Assembly: GCF_003589595.1 (NCBI RefSeq)
Contig: NW_020654810.1
Location: 10,099,387-10,163,386 of the forward strand
Length of the DNA: 64,000 bases
Reading direction: 5' to 3'
DNA from: Hyposmocoma kahamanoa
Lineage: Eukaryota > Arthropoda > Insecta > Lepidoptera > Cosmopterigidae
The position numbers and the translations under genes are program-made. This document shows positions 32,120 through 43,594 of the stretch, piece after piece; the first letter of the stretch is position 1, and every line of letters starts with the position of its first letter. Under the pieces are notes generated by a model. It ran no database searches. It was not told the DNA's origin and saw only the letters and a program-made list of their open reading frames with translations.

Positions 32120-32368
32120 ATGGCTCCACCATCGAAAGCAGCCCTTGACAGGTTAGTGGAAGTTATTTCAAATTTGGAAGTAAAACTCAATGATTTGAAT
32201 ATCAAATTAGATCTATGCTATGACACTATTAAAACTCAAAACACATACATAGCAAAACAAGATGAAAAATTATCAAAATTATTGACAAAAATTGACAGTT
32301 TGAAAATCTCAACTGAAACGACTACCAACAGACGCAAAAACAAGCGTCAAATCAAGTCAATTACCTGA
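32120..32368 (+). pseudogene. ORF1 N-terminus of a CR1-like LINE (coiled coil)
   Basis: The 82 residues start MAPPSKAALDRLVEV. Heptad-like hydrophobic spacing (LVEVISNLEVKLNDLNIKL and later DEKLSKLLTKIDSLK) indicates a coiled coil, followed by a basic tail (NRRKNKRQIK). This is the usual N-terminal oligomerisation region of LINE ORF1 proteins that bind element RNA. The frame ends early. In a neighbouring frame the sequence continues towards the next segment at 32422, so a frameshift near 32360 is likely. Assignment relies on position and architecture. Confidence 0.65.
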
Positions 32369-32421
32369 CATGACTGTAGCACAACATTCAGCAGCAACAC
32401 ACTTCCATTGTCACAAACATC

Positions 32422-33279
32422 ATGTCCAGTATTCCACAGAGACTTAGTGTTCCACTGACCCTAGATGATTCCGGCCCTCACGGAATTACTATAATTCAGC
32501 AAACGCCTGATAAAACCAATCACAACCACTCCACTGCAAACCACAAGTCACATAATATATCAACTCCACACACATCAACCTCTGACACCAGAGAGGTTCA
32601 TCTTATTAACACCACTAGACCTCACAACAAAAGGACAATTGAACCGGTGTTAGGAGGCTTGCGAGGGGCACCACCACGCATTGGTACGGTAGACTTATTC
32701 AATTTTAGTGTAGACACCACTTCTGAAGATATAAAGCAGCATCTACAATCTCAGCTGCGAATTAGTGGAGTATGCTGTGAGCGGCTGCCGACACGCGGAG
32801 AGTACGCGTCCTTTAAATTAGAGGTGCTAGCCAACAAAGTCCAATCTATACGAGATCCTGGATTATGGCCCGCCGCAGTATCAATTAGAAAGTTCAATAC
32901 GATCACTCCAAAAAACTTAAGAAAAACACGCGCGACGCGATCAGGGATAACCTCAAAACCTAGACACAAATCGAACATAACGATCTTACACCATAATGTA
33001 CGTTCTATTACTGGTAAAACGGGACTATTGAACATAATTTTAAACACGCACGAACCGGACATACTTGTATGTTCTGAAACCTGGTGCAAAAACAATGAAA
33101 TACTACGAGTGAAGTTATCTGGGTACGTGCTCGCAAATTACTACTGTCGCCCGCGCATCAACCACGGCCGTGTAGCTATGTTTACAAAGCCAGGAATCTT
33201 ATTTAAACAAAGAACGGACCTACAGAGGTGTTGAATATCATTGTGAATTTTGTGTAATTGAACTGTATTCGTAAAATAT
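32422..33279 (+). pseudogene. CR1-like LINE: ORF1 C-terminal domain running directly into the AP endonuclease start
   Basis: The first part is S/T/H/N-rich. It is followed by a compact domain (VDLFNFSVDTTSEDIKQHLQ, through LPTRGEYASFKLEV and WPAAVSIRKF) typical of the C-terminal domain of LINE ORF1. Without a stop the frame runs into NITILHHNVRSITGK and PDILVCSETW, the start of the apurinic endonuclease (metal-binding N and E motifs). After a stop at about 33232 a one-base shift continues GVEYHCEFCVIELYS to about 33278. There another LINE begins. The matching RT C-terminus resumes at 37694. The direct ORF1-ORF2 fusion is unusual and may be due to loss of a short intervening segment. Confidence 0.78.
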
Positions 33280-33334
33280 CCACCCAAACTCAAGGCCACA
33301 GCACCCATCCGCAAGGAAGGGGAAAGCGGCCACG

Positions 33335-34452
33335 GTGAGCGACCACCTCCAGCCCCCAGTGGAAGCAGGGGACGCCCTACCCGCAAGAATAAGAAATGTC
33401 GCCCGAGGGAACGCGAGCGCCGTGAAAACCCCAACAACCAACGGCCGAAGGAGGGAGAGGCGAGGCCCCCAGTGGATGACGGAAGTGGCCCGAGGACTGC
33501 ACCAGTGCGGTCTGCTGGGTCCGCCGCACATCCCTCTGGTAGGGCCCCCTCCCTCCTGAAAACAAACCAGTAAACGCGCCGACACCCTCGACCAATGCCA
33601 AACGTGCTCGACTCGACGTGACCATATCTCCGAGAGGCGAGCATAAACGGCAAAGGGTTGAGAGGCCCGCCCAACAACGAACGTACGCCTAGGCTACCAA
33701 GCCAGAACTGATGGCGGTGATCACCTCGGCAAAAACCGGCTACACCGGAGCCCTGATGCCGACAAGGTTCAGGAGGCTCTATGTGAGCGTCTCGCCCAGG
33801 GAGCGGAGGAGTGCGGCGAGGAGGACGTCGGCCCACAATTCAAGGGTAAACCTGTCTTTAGTGACGGGTCCCTAAAATTGTGGTGCCACGACACAGCCAC
33901 ATTCCAGTGGCTTGAAGATGCCATTAGCACCATCAGGCTGCCGTTCAGGGAGCCCCTCTCATTGAAAAATGGAGTGGAGGCTCCCTGGAGGGCAGTCTGC
34001 GGACTGTTGATTCCCGGCCACTGGGAGGATGCACGGCGAATCGGCCGCATCCTCAAGTGGCAAAACCCATGGGCGGAGGTTCACCGCTGGCTTGTCCACA
34101 AGCTACAGAAGCAAAGTGGACATACCTTCGTGGTGGTGAGCCTCCCCGAAGAACCGGTCCCAGCTGTCGTGGGGGAAGACCGGCGCTTCACTTTCCAGTT
34201 AGGCACGGTCTACCTCAGGTTCAGATCCTGTACACGGATACGCCGCCTGAGAAGGCGGACATCAATAAACCACCGATGGATGTCTCCCTGGAGCCCTCTA
34301 CCTCCTCTGGCATCACCGGAGAAGGGAAGGAGCCCTCCCTGACCCCCGTCTCTGCGGACGAGTGCGTGTCGGGGATGAGAGACATCCGACTGAGCGAGGA
34401 CGAAGACGAGGAGCTGCTGTCCACTGATGGCGGTTACCCCCTCGCTCAGTAA
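33335..34452 (+). pseudogene. LINE ORF1 with DUF4780-like domain (frameshifted)
   Basis: GC-rich, P/R-rich N-terminal part, then KTGYTGALMPTRFRRLYVSV near 33740. The DUF4780-like domain is at 33850-34215: GSLKLWCHDTATFQWLEDAI, IPGHWEDARRIGRILKWQNP, VHRWLVHKLQKQSGHTFVVV, FQLGTVYLRF. A shift near 34215 leads to an acidic C-terminus (SEDEDEELLSTDGG), ending at 34450-34452. ORF2 starts at 34427 inside its end. DUF4780 modules are known from ORF1-type proteins of insect LINEs. The role is presumed RNA binding. The frame changes at least twice. Confidence 0.7.
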
Positions 34453-37400
34453 ATCACTAATCATCCAATGCAACCTCCACCACAGCCAAGCCGCAACGGT
34501 TCAACTCCGGAAATGGTTGGAGGCAAACAACACAGCCGTGGTACTGATCCAGGAACCGTGGATTATAGACCTAACCCCAGCGTCCGAAGGAGCTGTAAAT
34601 CTTGTCCAAGACTGGCACGTGTCCGAAGAGGCATCCTTCTCGGACCACAGATGGATAAGATTCAACTTAGAAACAACCATCAAAGAACAACAACCGAAAC
34701 GGAATCCCCGATAAACCGATTGTAAAATATACATTGGCAAACTACACCAGAGCCTAGGGGAACCGGTAGCACCGGGAAGACTGCTGGACACAGCACAGAT
34801 AGAAACACAGGTTACAGAACTGACATCAAACATATTGAGCAGCTATAACTCCGCATGCCCACCGAGTGAATCTGCCCCGCGGCAAGGCCAACACTGGTGG
34901 GGGCCTGAGCTTGAGAGGCTACGAAGAAGGGTAAGGAGACGCTTCAATAGAGCAATGAACACATGCGCGGATGAGGACTGGGAAAACTACAAGACGGCCA
35001 AATCCAAGCTAAAAAAGCGCATACGATTCAGGAGCACCGCGTCATGGCGAGGCTACTGCGGGAACATCACGTCTTGTGCACAAGCGAACAGAATAAGGAA
35101 AATCCTAGGCAACTCAAATTCAACTGAGCTAGGTTCAATACGCAAAATAGACAACACATACACAACTTCCCCTGCGGACACGGAGAGAACCCTACTGGAA
35201 GCACATTTCCCAGGGTGTAGGTTCGTGCAAGACGAAAGGTGCGAAGAAATGAACTACAATATATCGACCCATAACTGGCGATAAACTGAACAAGTAGTAA
35301 CATATGAAAAGACAAAATGGGCAGTAAACACCTTTGAACCGTACAAAGCTCCGGGCCAAGATGGAGTATTCCCCGCACTCCTACAATGGGGCGGGGACAC
35401 ACTGGTCCAGCACCTGGTCAACATCTTTCAGGCCTGTCTAGCATTCAGCTATGTGCCCTACAGCTGGCGAGAGGTAAAAGTCATATTTATACCGAAACCA
35501 GGTAAAAACGACTACACTGACGCGAAGTCCTTCAGGCCAATCAGCTTCACATGTTTCTTTTTAAAAACATTGGAAAGGCTATATGACAGAGAACTGAGGG
35601 ATGGAGCGCTTAAGAACATATCACTACACGGAAACCAACATGCATACAGTCAAGGCAAATCCACTGAATCGGCCCTGCATGCCGTTGTGGGCAAGATAGA
35701 AGTGGCCCTCAAAGACAAAGCAATCTACCTAGGCACCTTTATCGACATTGAAGGAGCCTTCGACAAAACCAACTTCTCCAGCATACAGCATCAGCACTGA
35801 GGAGGCACGAAGTAGATGAAGTGCTCATCAGCTGGATTAGCAACATGCTATAATTAAGAACAATAAAAACAACAGCAAATAAGACCTCATGGGCCATAGT
35901 AGCGAAGGGATGCCCTCAAGGAGGGGTACTGTCGCCTCTGCTGTGGAACATGGTCGTAAATGACCTCATCATTAAACTGAACAAAGAACATTTCTATACA
36001 GTAGGATATGCTGATGACATAGCTATACTGGTAACAGGAAATTATGCCAATGTACTCTGCGACATTACACAAGCTGCACTCCGGATTGTGGAAAGATGGT
36101 GCAGGGCATATGAACTATCGGTAAACCCAACAAAGACGGAACTAGTAATGTTTACAAACAAAAGACTACTGGGTAACTACCTACTACTCAAACTCTTCAG
36201 TACAGAACTACAGATATCAACCGAAGTCAAGTACTTGGGAGTAATACTGGACCACAAGTTAAATTGGAAAAAGCATCTCGACAACAAAATTAAACAAGCC
36301 ACTATCACCTTCTGGCAGTGCCATATAATGGTAGGTAAACAATGGGGACTCTCACCCAAAATAACACTATGGCTCTACACAGCAGTGATAAGACCCATGA
36401 TCAGTTACGGTGCGATAGTATAGTGGCCACGAACCAAACTGACGACCGCAACCGACAAGCTGGAAAAATTCCAAAGACTCGCTTGCATGGCAACGACCGG
36501 CTGCATGAGGACAACTCCGACTGCGGCACTCGAAGCAATGCTGGACTTACGACCCCTCCCAATGTTCATCAGACAGGAAGCGGCGTCAACAGCAGTGCGT
36601 CTAAACAGAACCGGCTTTTGGAAGCACATGAGGACCCCACATACAGAAATCCTTTATAAGACAGTCAATGAGGAACCGCTACTGGAGGCGGCTGTGGATA
36701 GGATCCCAAAACAATACATATTCGACAAAAAATACAAGATACAATTGTTTGAAGATCCAAATGAAGGACTGAACCCCAGAGAGGTCCGCGTCTTCACTGA
36801 TGGATCTAAAACAAACTCAGGAACAGGTACTGGAGTATTCTCAGAAGACCTCAATATCAGGATATCAACACCGCTTGGTGACCACAACACAGTATTCCAG
36901 GCTGAATGCATGGGCATCAAGTTGGCGGCAGAAGCAATCATAGCGAGAAGAGTAAAGAACCACTCCATTCGAATACTCTCTGACAGTATGTCAGTACTTC
37001 AAGCACTGAACAGCTATGACATAAACTCAGGGCTCATTTATGAATGCCATCAAGCACTCATGGAGGTATGTATACAAAACCATTTAACTCTACAGTGGAT
37101 TAAAGACACAGCGGCTCACGTGGCAATGACGCATCAGATGAACTAGCCAGAAAAGGGTCGGAGACGGACGCAGTAGGACCAGAACCCATAGTGTCCCTCC
37201 CCTGCCAATGGTTCAGAACAACTATACACAAAGGTACAAAAACTTCACGTAATAATACATGGACCACCCTAACGGTTTGTAGACAGGCGAGGGAAGCACT
37301 CCCAACGCTCAATGCCAGTCTATCACGAATATTAATTAAACTCAACAGGCAAGAGCTTCGCACTCTAACTGCCGCCCTAACAGGTCATGGTCCATACAAT

Positions 37401-37610
37401 AAACACCTTTTCAATTTAGGTATCACAGACAGCCCTCTATGCAGAGCGTGCATGGAGGGGGAGGAAACGGCTGCGCACATCCTACTACAGTGCTCCGGCG
37501 TGGCCAACTACAGGGCAAAGTACCTTGGAGTGCCAAGGTCGCTCCCCAAAGTCTTCAGCAAACCGAGGAGGCTGCTGAGATTCCTGGAGGAGCTTGGGTG
37601 GCACGAGTAG
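34427..37610 (+). pseudogene. LINE ORF2: endonuclease (deleted), reverse transcriptase, RNase H, CCHC
   Basis: The endonuclease starts LIIQCNLHHSQAATVQLRKW and AVVLIQEPWI, then jumps to VSEEASFSDHRWIRF, so most of the domain is deleted. Stops fall at 34712 and 35282. RT blocks are APGQDGVFPALL, FRPISFTCFFLKTLERLYDR, LGTFIDIEGAFDKT, GCPQGGVLSPLLWNMVVNDL, the catalytic GYADDIAIL, and VKYLGVILDHKLNWKKH. A frameshift lies near 35790 and stops near 35850 and 36421. RNase H keeps all four acidic positions: FTDGSK, QAECMGI, ILSDSMS, and after a frameshift near 37110 GNDASDELARKG. The C-terminal zinc motif is CRACMEGEETAAHILLQC (C-x2-C-x8-H-x4-C). The order EN-RT-RNase H places it in the I/LOA/R1-like group. 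Confidence 0.9.
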
Positions 37611-37693
37611 GACCCTGCACCCACCACACGCAAAATAGGCGCCTTGAGTCGAGTTGCGGACACCAGCCCGTTACACCAAGTACCAAGTACCAA

Positions 37694-38660
37694 GTAAGTG
37701 TGTGCTAAAACCTACGAGTTGGAAGAAAAATTAGCCTACACGTATGAGGAGCTGTGTCAGTGGTTCTCTGCAAAATGGACTTATTCTTAACGAATCGAAG
37801 TCAAACCTTATGTTGTTCTCAGGAAGAAATTCTATAACAAGGCCAATTATCACCTCCATTGTTCCGTTATGTAACACCTGTGAATACTTGGGTTTAACGC
37901 TAGACTCAAATTTGAACTGGAAGTCACATATACAAACTCTATGTCAAAAACTTGGAAGTGCTGCATACGCATTGAGGAAACTGCGCCCTCTTGTTTCCAA
38001 TGTGGTATTGAGGCAGACGTATTTTGCATATTTTCATTCGTTGATGTCTTCATTTGATGGCATCACACTGTGGGGTAATTCAACTGAGTCGATTAGGGTA
38101 TTTATTCTTCAAAAACGTGCACTAAGAACAATAGTAGGCATAAAAAAGGGTCAGACCTGCAGAAACCTTTTTAAGAAATACAATATTAATGACCATGTAC
38201 TCACAATATATTTATGATATAATAGTTCATGCGCGTCAAAACTTGGCTACTTATGAGCGAGACGTACGGGCGGAGGCCGAGGGTTACGAAACGCGGGAAC
38301 ACTAAAATCCGTTGCCCACCGTACCGAACTTGCAACTTGAAATCCGCGGGTAATAGGTCCCCGATTCTACGAACATCTACCCACAGACCTGAAAAGTGTT
38401 AGAAACGATGAAACGTTTTGTACCCGACTAAAAAACCTTTTATTGGATATTGAATTGTACAGTGTCGATGAGTTTCTTTTGAAACAATTTTAATTATTTT
38501 TTTTATTCGACAAGCAGTAGTTATACTACTTTATTTTATATTCATTATTATTATTATAATTTTGTTACTGATGATCATAGTTATCCCTTGACATTGTATG
38601 TCCAATTGCAATATTGTGACATTGATAACATGAAATAAACGATTCTATTCATTGACTGTA
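37694..38660 (+). pseudogene. CR1-like LINE: RT C-terminal part and 3' UTR
   Basis: Nearly the same sequence as 63654-64000. It reads (after a one-base insertion near 37770) LILNESKSNLMLFSGRNSI, EYLGLTLDSNLNWKSHIQTL, AAYALRKLRPLVSNVVLRQT, GITLWGNSTESIRVFILQKR, NLFKKYNINDHVLTIYL. The tail then goes on with stops (PDFYEHLPTDLKSVRNDETF). The 3' part ends near ATGAAATAAACGATTC. It lacks the catalytic FADD block, which the 63.6-kb copy has. It is probably the 3' portion of the element whose 5' part is at 32120-33279. Confidence 0.85.
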
Positions 38661-38906
38661 AAGTTACTTTTTATTTAAACATTGTTGCACACAAAACTAT
38701 ATAAGTGGCGGACTTAACGCCATTGCATTCTCTGCCTGTCAACTGGGTTCATAATAATTAACAGCCGGTGCATAACATGGCAAGTTAAGATTAAAAACAG
38801 ATAGAATCAAAGTTTAGAAATAATTATAATGCATGATTTACACACATAAATATACATACAATATATAACATATAACTACAACCTATATAATAATATAATA
38901 TAACCT
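38661..38906. other. Short AT-rich spacer
   Basis: Nothing recognised between the LINE end and family E. Confidence 0.45.
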
Positions 38907-39208
38907 CCTAAGGCACTACATACTTCAAAATGTATGTATGAGAAATGATTCAGACCCATTCAATAATTATTCCTATATAAACGCCCAGTGTAGGTATATT
39001 ATTATGAAAACATAGCATTCAAATTTGGAGCTCTGTCTTCTATATTATCACAGGGCAATCTAGAAAAAAAAAAACGTTTTTCATATGAAACTGAGGCCAT
39101 GCTTGCTTGGGTCTGAAGCGTGTAAAAAAAATACTTAGTACATTTTAATATAATGTACATTGGAGAGTGTTTAGCGCTGTTCCCATTGTAGTTTGCTGGG
39201 TCTTAGGG
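38907..39208. mobile_element. MITE-like repeat family E, copy 2 (uninterrupted)
   Basis: CCTAAGGCACTACATACTTC, AATTATTCCTATATAAACGC, GCATTCAAATTTGGAGCTCT, GAGGCCATGCTTGCTTGGGT, CTTAGTACATTTTAATATAA, ending TTTGCTGGGTCTTAGG. Ends are inverted (CCTAAG / CTTAGG). It serves as the reference for the split copy at 29657-30772. Confidence 0.7.
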
Positions 39209-40594
39209 CAATAAAGTCATCAACTTAAAAAGATAACAAGTCATTCATCCTTGTCGTCGTCAACGTATTACTTAATATGTAAAATTATAATTCCGTGGTT
39301 ATAGCAACATTGACTCCGTATTATAATCACTAATTAAATAAACCAAAAAATTTTAAAGATATGGGTTACGATTGATTATTCTTTGCTCAGCCATCCAATC
39401 AACGACTATGTCGCCGGTGCAGATATTTGGCTTTCTGGCATTGAGTCACACATGTAGTATTACTTCGAAATTCAAAATCGTTATGAACATCCGCGGCCAG
39501 TTGTTTTACAACTTTTTGTTTCAAATATATTTGCAAAATCCATTGGACGTAAAAAGAAAAATATGAATAAGTAAATTTAGCAGACAAGTAATTTGTATAA
39601 CGCGGATAATACGGTGATTTCCGTTGCGGATTCCGCGACGGTTCCGCGGCGGAACCACGCTATTGTATTATCTTTTTGTTATTTTTGGGAAAATAAAAAT
39701 CATTTCTACTATTTTCAAAGTCAAAGTCAAAGTAAATGTCAAATAATCATTTTTTTCATAAGTAAAATTTTTACACTTGAAAACGTCATCTTTTAAGCTA
39801 CCGGTCGCTCACTACGCTGACCTCCCTGAGAATCCCTTTTCAAATAAACTTAAATGCTATGGAATACACTTTGTATCATAATTGTGTGGAATCTAGACTC
39901 ATGTTGTCTTTCCATACATCTATAACTAACACATTCTCTTCAATTTTGTAATATGACTTTTCAATTAAATTACTTTTAATTTAAGTTTTAAACTTAGGAA
40001 ATGATAATCTTAATATAGTCTCCGGAATCTTATTGTAAAAACATAGTATACAGTTCCCCATAAAAGAATCGCTTACCTTAGTTAAACGAAATCATGGTAC
40101 CATTAGTTTGGATTTAAGTTCTAAGGTCAAATATTTGTTAGCTGAAGGAAGCCAACCAAATTATTTCGCACAACCAATACAAAAGAAAGAAATTGTGTTT
40201 AGTAAAAATGGTTATTTGTTGATATTTTTTATATTCGAAAAATGAACAAAGGATTCGTGAAACCATTATGTTAATAAATAGCGTCCACTAGAGAGACTCA
40301 CCAAATTATTATTTGAATACCTTTGTCATTTGTCTAAGCATAGCTAATGTGTTTGTGATTGTTATAGCTTTTCTCCAGGACTTGGTGAGCAAAACGTCAA
40401 TCATTTTACTCTTAGAACAAGTATTATTAAACCTCCATTCAGCTGTTCCAGAAGGCAGAAAAGTTTTTCAAATGAATCGTGGCTGAATTCAAGGAAAACA
40501 TACGCTTCTTATAACGACGATAGAATATTGCAGATTATGCATATAAACATATTATTATTGCTCACATATTATACAATATTATTAAGTTTGTTGG
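39209..40594. other. AT-rich sequence; possible old retroelement tail at 39715-40230
   Basis: A (TCAAAG)n-like start at about 39716 (TCAAAGTCAAAGTAAATGTC) followed by CCCCATAAAAGAATCGCTTA near 40054 resembles a common lepidopteran interspersed repeat. No gene seen. A CpG-rich patch lies at 39612-39660. Confidence 0.4.
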
Positions 40595-40715
40595 ATATCA
40601 CGATATTGTACTACCATGATATTCAATTTTTTTTTTTGTGAACTTACTCCACTGGTTAAAATAAAGATTTAACACAAAGAAAAAGCATTCGATCCGGTAT
40701 ATTATACATTTACTC
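40595..40715 (-). repeat. Family C-related repeat fragment
   Basis: GATATTCAATTTTTTTTT, TGTGAACTTACTCCACTGGT, AAGATTTAACACAAAGAAAA, AGCATTCGATCCGGT, as in the other family C units. Confidence 0.65.
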
Positions 40716-40830
40716 CCACGCGCTATATCATACAGGCGTGCACACATGGATTTAATTAATTTAAACGCGGAGATAGTTATTTTGGTCAATTTCAATGATA
40801 ATGTAATTAGATGTCAAAATAATAATAATA

Positions 40831-41112
40831 ATTAACCGATTGCAAAAAAGGAGGAGGTTCTTAATTCGACTGTATTTTTTTTATTGTATGTACACACGAT
40901 AACACGGCATTTGTGAACCCATTTAATTGGAAAGAGGATACCTCAGTAGTGGTCCCATTTAAATTTGAAGAACTACTCGACTTCTAAAGGTGGCAAACTA
41001 GGGGATGAATCCGGTTTCGCACACTTCCCGGTAACCGATTTCAATAAAACTTGGAAAATAAATTCCACGCACTTTTGAGGTCGGTTTTTTTAATATTCTG
41101 TACTGAGATTAT
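40831..41112 (+). repeat. Interspersed repeat family B, copy 5 (near full, both ends)
   Basis: Starts AACCGATTGCAAAAAAGGAG and ends CACTTTTGAGGTCGGTTTTT. Internal words are GAACCCATTTAATTGGAAAG, TACCTCAGTAGTGGTCCC, GGGGATGAATCCGGTTTCGC, ACCGATTTCAATAAAACTTG. Confidence 0.88.
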
Positions 41113-41340
41113 TTGAGTAATGTTAGAATAAATATACAAATGTCAATAATTAGACAAAGAAGTTCGGGATAATCGTTTAAAAATTCGGTTACTGTATTAG
41201 TACATTCAATTAGTCAATAAGTTGTAAAAAGAAATAGTAACAAATTGATAACAAAAACAAACTCTCATAGATTTCCACAGATGGTGCAAAATCCATTAAA
41301 AAGATCTGCAACAAGTATGTAGATAAATTCGTAAGACCTG

Positions 41341-41460
41341 CTGGTTCGTTCCGTAGCTCTGGAGAGCGACAACCACGGTATGGTGAAGACGCTACTTCGA
41401 ATCCAGCCGGATCGAATGAATTTTTCTCTGTGTTTCAATCTTGATTTTAGTTAATAAATG
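41341..41460 (+). repeat. tRNA-derived SINE-like repeat, family C, plus-strand copy
   Basis: GGTTCGTTCCGTAGCTCTGG, ACCACGGTATGGTGAAGACG, ACTTCGAATCCAGCCGGATC, then TTTTTCTCTGTGTTTC. It is the only copy in this window in plus orientation with a near-complete head. A family C flank (AAACTAGTGTAGTAATTTCA, CAAAGAAATAATTGAATATC) follows at 41570-41650. Confidence 0.7.
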
Positions 41461-41844
41461 TCATAAAATGATTTAAAAACCTTTGTCGTATAGATTCAAG
41501 TAATTTTTTTTTTAATTGTATATTAATTGTATAGTATAATGTACACGTTTAATACCTATAAAATTTTTACAAACTAGTGTAGTAATTTCACAAAGAAATA
41601 ATTGAATATCATGATCGTAAAACATCGCGATATTCAATAAAACTTAATAATAATACAAAAGAAATTTTGGTACTTAACATTTTACATTGCTTCACATGGT
41701 CTTCAGTCATCTTTATAAAACGAAACGTTTAAAATGCCTAATCACTATTAACCCACTACTGATTAGTATTCCGTTTGCTTTGTTTAAATAGTGAAGCTAA
41801 ATATGTTTCGAGTAGAGAGAGACTGAACAAAACCATCATCTTTT

Positions 41845-42070
41845 TATTACCGCCAGGTGTTTTTTTTTAATACTATGTAGGCAACAAACAAGCACATGGG
41901 ACAATGTCATGTCAACTTATGTCTCAGGGTGACGGGCGCAGTGGCAGTGCCCCTGAGATCTTTGTGACTTAAAGCTCTGAGTGGTACTGCAACTGTTATG
42001 GACGGGCGTGTAAATTACCATCAGGCGCATAACTTGTTCGTCCCGTCACTTTATATTATAAAATAAAAAA
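41845..42070 (+). repeat. Interspersed repeat family A, copy 5
   Basis: ATTACCGCCAGG at the left, then GTCTCAGGGTGACGGGCGCA, GAGATCTTTGTGACTTAAAG, GACGGGCGTGTAAATTACCA, TCAGGCGCATAACTTGTTCG, TCCCGTCACTTTATATTA. Confidence 0.88.
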
Positions 42071-42624
42071 AGTATTAAATATAATATTATGTTAGTATGG
42101 TAATGTTTTATCGATAAAATGTCACAAAGTATTGCTTTCAAGAAAACTATAAAACGGCATTAATTAATTGAATTCATCGCAGACAGTCAATTAAGTGCCC
42201 ATTTAATAAACTTTATTAGTATCAAAAGAAAGTAATTTCACTTCGCTGCCCCAAAAGGTGGGTGTAGATTTCATTCAAGGCTGCAAGAAAAATTGCTAAA
42301 ATATTATTAAGAGAAATTTGAAAGAAAATTCGTAGAACAAGTTCAATGTAGGTAGTGTTATTTTTACCAGACACTTAAATGTATTAGTAATACAGTTTCC
42401 AAACATAATTAATTAAAACCAAAACATGCAATTCTTAACCTTCTGACTCTACAATTTTATCAGCCTAATAATATTTTATTGTCACTCAAACTACATACGG
42501 AGTAACATACAACATTCAATCCAACAGCCTGTTAAGTTATATAGTGGGCCAAAGATGGTGGTGGATACGGATGATAGTTCAAATATTTTTAATAAAAAAT
42601 AAATGAGCATTTTAGTACATACGC
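42071..42624. other. AT-rich sequence, nothing recognised
   Basis: No gene or shared repeat recognised. Confidence 0.45.
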
Positions 42625-42770
42625 TTACGGTGACCATGCTAGTCTGCCACGCAGAGGTCCCGGGTACGTTTCCCGGGCCGAAAGAAATATTTGTATGGCC
42701 TACATTTATTTCTCTCGTGAGTAGGGTGTAATTTGTGGTTGTATATGTGTGTGTCCATGGCACCCGCGAC
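42625..42770 (+). repeat. tRNA-derived SINE family D, truncated copy
   Basis: TTACGGTGACCATGCTAGTC, GCCACGCAGAGGTCCCGGGT, then TTTCTCTCGTGAGTAGGGTG and CACCCGCGAC. Both ends are missing. Confidence 0.85.
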
Positions 42771-43224
42771 CCCGGTGATGGAAAGAATCGTGCAATTCCA
42801 TTTCATAGTCTCCGAAATGGTACCTCGGTTGAACTATGTCCATAGAATCATGATTCAAGTAATACCCTGCTTTTAATCTAGTTTTGGTTTTACAGATTGT
42901 ATAAACTTGCTACGGATGTAATTCTTTAGGTCTATGTGGCCATGTGTATGTGCGGAAGTATGCGCAATGCGTATGTGCATGTGTGTTTGTGAGTCCAAGC
43001 GTGTTTGTACGCATGTACGTGTATGGCAAGGATGATTAACCCTCGTTTTTTCACCAAGTCTATACAAGTAAATACAAGCAGTAGTAAATACAATGCCATT
43101 TTATTATAAACGGGCTTATTAACTTAGAACTCTATGTTATTAGTCTGGTCGTCGAGTTTTTTTTTTCATTTTAAAACTCGTCTCTGTCTCTTGTCTGTTT
43201 GCATTAAATTAGGGTAGAATTATA
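42771..43224. other. Non-coding, with TG-rich stretch
   Basis: 42940-43025 is rich in GTATGTG/GTGTTTGT words (degenerate microsatellite). No gene recognised. Confidence 0.5.
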
Positions 43225-43450
43225 TGCTATATTTTTGTTTTTGTTTTTTTTTCAAACAAAGCGACGATTCGTACCTTTTCCAACGTTTCGAACCCTTTTT
43301 TTAACAGGGTCCATGATCACGGCTGACTGCTATGCCCATGGGACCTGAAAAGTCCTGAAAGGTTGGTTTGACTTGAAAAAAAACAAATATACGCAATTTG
43401 TATCCGAAAAAGATGAAAAAATAGTTTCATTTTATATGTTGGAACCATTT
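43225..43450. repeat. Fold-back repeat family H, copy with inverted centre
   Basis: CCAACGTTTCGAACCC near 43280, AGGGTCCATGATCACGGCTG, then CCCATGGGACCTGAAAAGTC, CTGAAAGGTTGG, AAAACAAATATACGCAATTT, ATAGTTTCATTTTATATG. The module faces itself head to head. Confidence 0.78.
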
Positions 43451-43594
43451 GAAAATTTTGTCTACATGAACATTACTGAGCTAGTTTAAGCTCCTATCTC
43501 CCAACCTTTTGCCTATTGATTGTTATTATACCTAGATTACATGATGGGAGAAAATAAACTATTTATTTATTTATTGTTTTTGCCCTGGCTGATT

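Larger units (their letters stand above)
33280..37693 (+). mobile_element. RNase H-bearing LINE (I/LOA/R1-like group), about 4.4 kb, inserted in a CR1-like LINE
   Basis: Ordered parts: a GC-rich 5' region, ORF1 with a DUF4780-like domain, ORF2 with endonuclease, RT, RNase H and a C-terminal CCHC. A short 3' UTR follows, ending CCACACGCAAAATAGGCGCC, CCAGCCCGTTACACCAAGTA, CCAAGTACCAAG. It is flanked by CR1-like coding sequence on both sides (to about 33278 and from 37694), though about 1.3 kb of the CR1-like element expected between them is missing. Multiple frameshifts and stops make it inactive. Confidence 0.88.

Noticed and set aside
33141..33836. 231-codon minus-strand frame, GC-rich and proline-rich
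   Set aside because: It is antisense to the GC-rich 5' region and ORF1 of the RNase H LINE, with no domain of its own.
35067..35402. 111-codon minus-strand frame
   Set aside because: Antisense shadow of LINE ORF2.
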